From contig CAMPIU010000021.1 in the NCBI GenBank assembly GCA_946886545.1, positions 1 through 15,593 of the forward strand: DNA of 15,593 nucleotides, read 5' to 3'. The translations under genes and the position numbers were made by a program. Shown here one piece after another: positions 13,813-15,593 of the stretch (its first letter is position 1; each line of letters begins with the position of its first letter). This DNA comes from an uncultured Flavobacteriales bacterium. GTDB lineage: Bacteria > Bacteroidota > Bacteroidia > Flavobacteriales > Crocinitomicaceae. The notes below the pieces were generated by a model. It was given only the letters and a program-made list of their open reading frames with translations, did no database searches and was not told the origin of the DNA.

Positions 13813-13826
13813 TGAAGTCTTAAAGT

Positions 13827-15302
13827 CTACTTGACTGTCCACGTCACACCATCTTTGCCGTCTTTCACAACGATTCCGGCCTCTGTTAAACGGTCCCTGA
13901 TTTTATCTGATGTGCTCCAATCTTTGTTTTCACGAGCGTCTTTGCGCATATCCAGCACCAAATCCATGACGGTCGTTAATGCACTATCTGTTGCAGCAGA
14001 AGCTTTTTCAATTGTCAAACCAAGTACATCGAACACAAAAGCGGTAAATTCTTTTGTCAACAACTCCAAATCACCTACAGTGATCGTTGCTTTTCCTTCA
14101 GAAATAGTATTAATGTATTTTACAGCTTCAAACAGACCGGCAACAAGCATCGGCGCATTGAAATCGTCATTCATTGCCTTATACAAAGCATCCACTAAGG
14201 CTTGAACATTCTGAGAAGAAGTTTCCTTTACTTCCAAAGAACTCAATTTCCCGTACGCTTCCGACAAACGTGTAAAGCCCTTTTCTGCTGCATTCAATGA
14301 GTCAGGCGTAAAATCCAGCGTACTGCGGTAATGTGCCTGCATCATGCAAAAACGGATAACCTGCGGAGAATACGGTTTATCAAAAACTTCTGTTGTTCCA
14401 TCCACTATTTCCTTTGGCAGGAAGTAATTTCCCAGCGATTTGGACATTTTCTGTCCATTCACGTTCAACATATTTGCGTGCATCCAGTAGTTTGCCGGAT
14501 TGCAACCAGCAGAACCACAGCTTTGCGCGATTTCATCCTCGTGATGCGGGAATTTCAAATCCATTCCTCCACCGTGAATATCGAACTGATCACCCAAATA
14601 TTTGGTACTCATAGCAGTACATTCGATATGCCAACCCGGATTTCCATCGCCCCAGGGTGAACGCCAAATCTGCATGTCATCCGGATTTGCCTTTTTCCAC
14701 AAAGCGAAATCTGCAAAGAAACGTTTTTCATCCTGTGCATTCAATTCACGTGTTTCTTCCGCCAATTCATCGACCTTCCGGCCACTCAGGATTCCATATT
14801 CGAACTTTTTGCTGTAAGCACGTACATCAAAATACACCGACCCATTAACCACATAAGCGAATCCATTTTCAATGATTTGTTCGATCACTTCGATTTGTTC
14901 CTGGATATGTCCGGTTGCGGTTGGTTCTATAGAAGGAGGAAGCAAGTTATAAATGCGCTGCAAATCCTGGAACTTCACATTGTATTTGTAAACGATTTCC
15001 AAAGATTGAACTTGTTCAAGACGCGCTGCTTTTCCGATAGAATCGACCGCCTCACCTGCCGAATTGGTAATATGTCCGGCATCCGTTATGTTACGAACAT
15101 ACTTCACCTGGTAACCCAAATGCAGCAAGTAACGATAGATCAAATCAAAATTGATGAAAGTACGCATGTTTCCCATGTGCGGCTCGCTATAAAGCGTCGG
15201 ACCGCAAACATACATTCCCACCCTGCCGGCAATAATGGGTTTAAACACTTCTTTTTCACCTGAAAGGCTATTGTAAATCAACAGGGGAGTATTGGGATTC
15301 AT
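13827..15302 (-). CDS. cysS: Cysteinyl-tRNA synthetase
   Basis: This is a 491-residue class I aminoacyl-tRNA synthetase that charges tRNA-Cys in the cytoplasm. Signatures: CGPTLYSEPHMGNMRTF (33-49) with the HIGH-type HMGN (42-45), WHIECTAM (224-231), HGGGMDLKFPHHEDEIAQS (243-261) and NGQKMSKSLGN with KMSKS (285-289). The zinc ligands correspond to Cys33, Cys228, His253 and Glu257 by spacing with the E. coli enzyme. The C-terminal DALR-type domain and tail end in KDGVTWTVK. The start is ATG 15302 (MNPNTPLLIYNS), not the in-frame GTG at 15332, because that GTG sits at the edge of the promoter -7 box. It appears to head the minus-strand run cysS-rnpA-S41 protease-O-antigen ligase. Confidence 0.97.
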   Translation of the reverse strand: MNPNTPLLIYNSLSGEKEVFKPIIAGRVGMYVCGPTLYSEPHMGNMRTFINFDLIYRYLLHLGYQVKYVRNITDAGHITNSAGEAVDSIGKAARLEQVQSLEIVYKYNVKFQDLQRIYNLLPPSIEPTATGHIQEQIEVIEQIIENGFAYVVNGSVYFDVRAYSKKFEYGILSGRKVDELAEETRELNAQDEKRFFADFALWKKANPDDMQIWRSPWGDGNPGWHIECTAMSTKYLGDQFDIHGGGMDLKFPHHEDEIAQSCGSAGCNPANYWMHANMLNVNGQKMSKSLGNYFLPKEIVDGTTEVFDKPYSPQVIRFCMMQAHYRSTLDFTPDSLNAAEKGFTRLSEAYGKLSSLEVKETSSQNVQALVDALYKAMNDDFNAPMLVAGLFEAVKYINTISEGKATITVGDLELLTKEFTAFVFDVLGLTIEKASAATDSALTTVMDLVLDMRKDARENKDWSTSDKIRDRLTEAGIVVKDGKDGVTWTVK

Positions 15303-15331
15303 TGTGTAAAAATTCAAAAGATTTCGAAGCA

Positions 15332-15362
15332 CGAAGATAGGGAGAATTTGGAATAGGGTAAA
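15332..15362 (-). promoter_or_regulatory. Bacteroidota-type promoter for cysS
   Basis: On the minus strand, TATCTTCG (15339-15332) is a one-mismatch TAnnTTTG box, with TTTA (15362-15359) exactly 19 nt upstream in the -33 position. The implied start near 15325 gives a leader of about 23 nt to ATG 15302. Confidence 0.55.
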
Positions 15363-15406
15363 CGTTTGAAATTATTAAGAAGTATTCAATCGTTTTTCCA
15401 TTCATT

Positions 15407-15443
15407 CAAAAACCAAAATCCCCTACCAATTTATTGATAGGGG
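15407..15443 (-). terminator. Intrinsic terminator of a gene to the right
   Basis: Arms 15433-15443 and 15420-15430 pair over 11 bp with a 2-nt loop. On the minus strand the one non-Watson-Crick position is a G-U pair, while on the plus strand it would be a C-A mismatch. T-rich sequence (ATTTTGGTTTTTT) follows on the minus strand only. Both facts orient it to stop minus-strand transcription entering from beyond the right edge and to insulate cysS. Confidence 0.75.
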
Positions 15444-15593
15444 AATTCGCAGTAGTAATTTAGACTGTGGTGTCTATTGGGGTTTCTATTTGTAATAAAT
15501 CAATTAAACCTCCCACTTTCTCAATCTATGACGGAGAAAAATCATGAACGTTGTTTTAACGCTTGTGAAATATTTTCGTTCATATCCTCATTG
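15444..15593. other. Right-edge stretch with uncertain gene ends
   Basis: The minus-oriented terminator to the left implies that a minus-strand gene ends here. The best minus frame enters at the edge and stops with TGA at 15544-15542, giving the tail NEDMNENISQALKQRS. A second minus frame (ending TAA near 15463) would encode a plausible tail IEKVGGLIDLLQIETPIDTTV broken up as IEKVGGLIDLL then QIETPIDTTV, but it is closed by TAG just upstream. On the plus strand, ATG 15528 opens a 22-codon frame (MTEKNHERCFNACEIFSF...) running off the edge. The window is too short to decide. Confidence 0.3.

Noticed and set aside
15303..15332. GTG-initiated extension of cysS
   Set aside because: The GTG lies at the -7 box edge, above the probable transcript start, and family members begin near ATG 15302.

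Overview
The window looks like chromosome of a member of the Bacteroidota, most likely Flavobacteriales and perhaps close to Fluviicola/Crocinitomicaceae. The evidence is a protein with a type IX secretion (T9SS) C-terminal sorting domain, several TAnnTTTG-type -7 promoter boxes, no clear Shine-Dalgarno sequences, moderate AT richness, and an RprX/RprY-like sensor/regulator pair. The family placement is inference from gene style; no database was searched. I see no phage, insertion sequence, CRISPR array, tRNA or rRNA.

Layout from left to right. (1) Minus strand, 1-1243: a 3'-truncated gene for an exported protein with an OmpA-like domain near its N-terminus. (2) Minus strand, 3610-1299: a histidine kinase and an OmpR-family response regulator separated by 2 nt. 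They are followed by a strong terminator hairpin that lies inside the first codons of the OmpA-like gene. (3) Minus strand, 5094-3763: a DEAD-box RNA helicase with a DEVD motif II. (4) Plus strand, 5342-7588: a large cysteine-rich secreted T9SS cargo protein, divergent from the helicase; the gap between them is rich in palindromes. (5) Minus strand, 8314-7754: a secreted single-domain fasciclin (FAS1) protein, facing the T9SS gene across a strong hairpin terminator. (6) Minus strand, 15302-8437: a same-direction run of housekeeping and envelope genes: cysS, rnpA, a CtpA-type S41 protease, an O-antigen-ligase-family membrane protein and mgtE. cysS and mgtE each have a recognisable promoter. (7) Right edge: a minus-oriented terminator and ambiguous coding remnants of a gene that continues outside the window.

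Most of the genes are ordinary core functions: charging tRNA-Cys, tRNA 5' processing, RNA unwinding, Mg2+ uptake, periplasmic proteolysis, surface polysaccharide and envelope sensing. I do not see a convincing new multi-gene system. The most interesting signals are small. They are the terminator inside the 5' coding region of the OmpA-like gene, the hairpin plus five-codon upstream reading frame before the T9SS gene, two intergenic inverted repeats built from short degenerate words, a cluster of overlapping palindromes, two candidate micro-ORFs, and a cysteine-rich domain of unknown function in the secreted protein.
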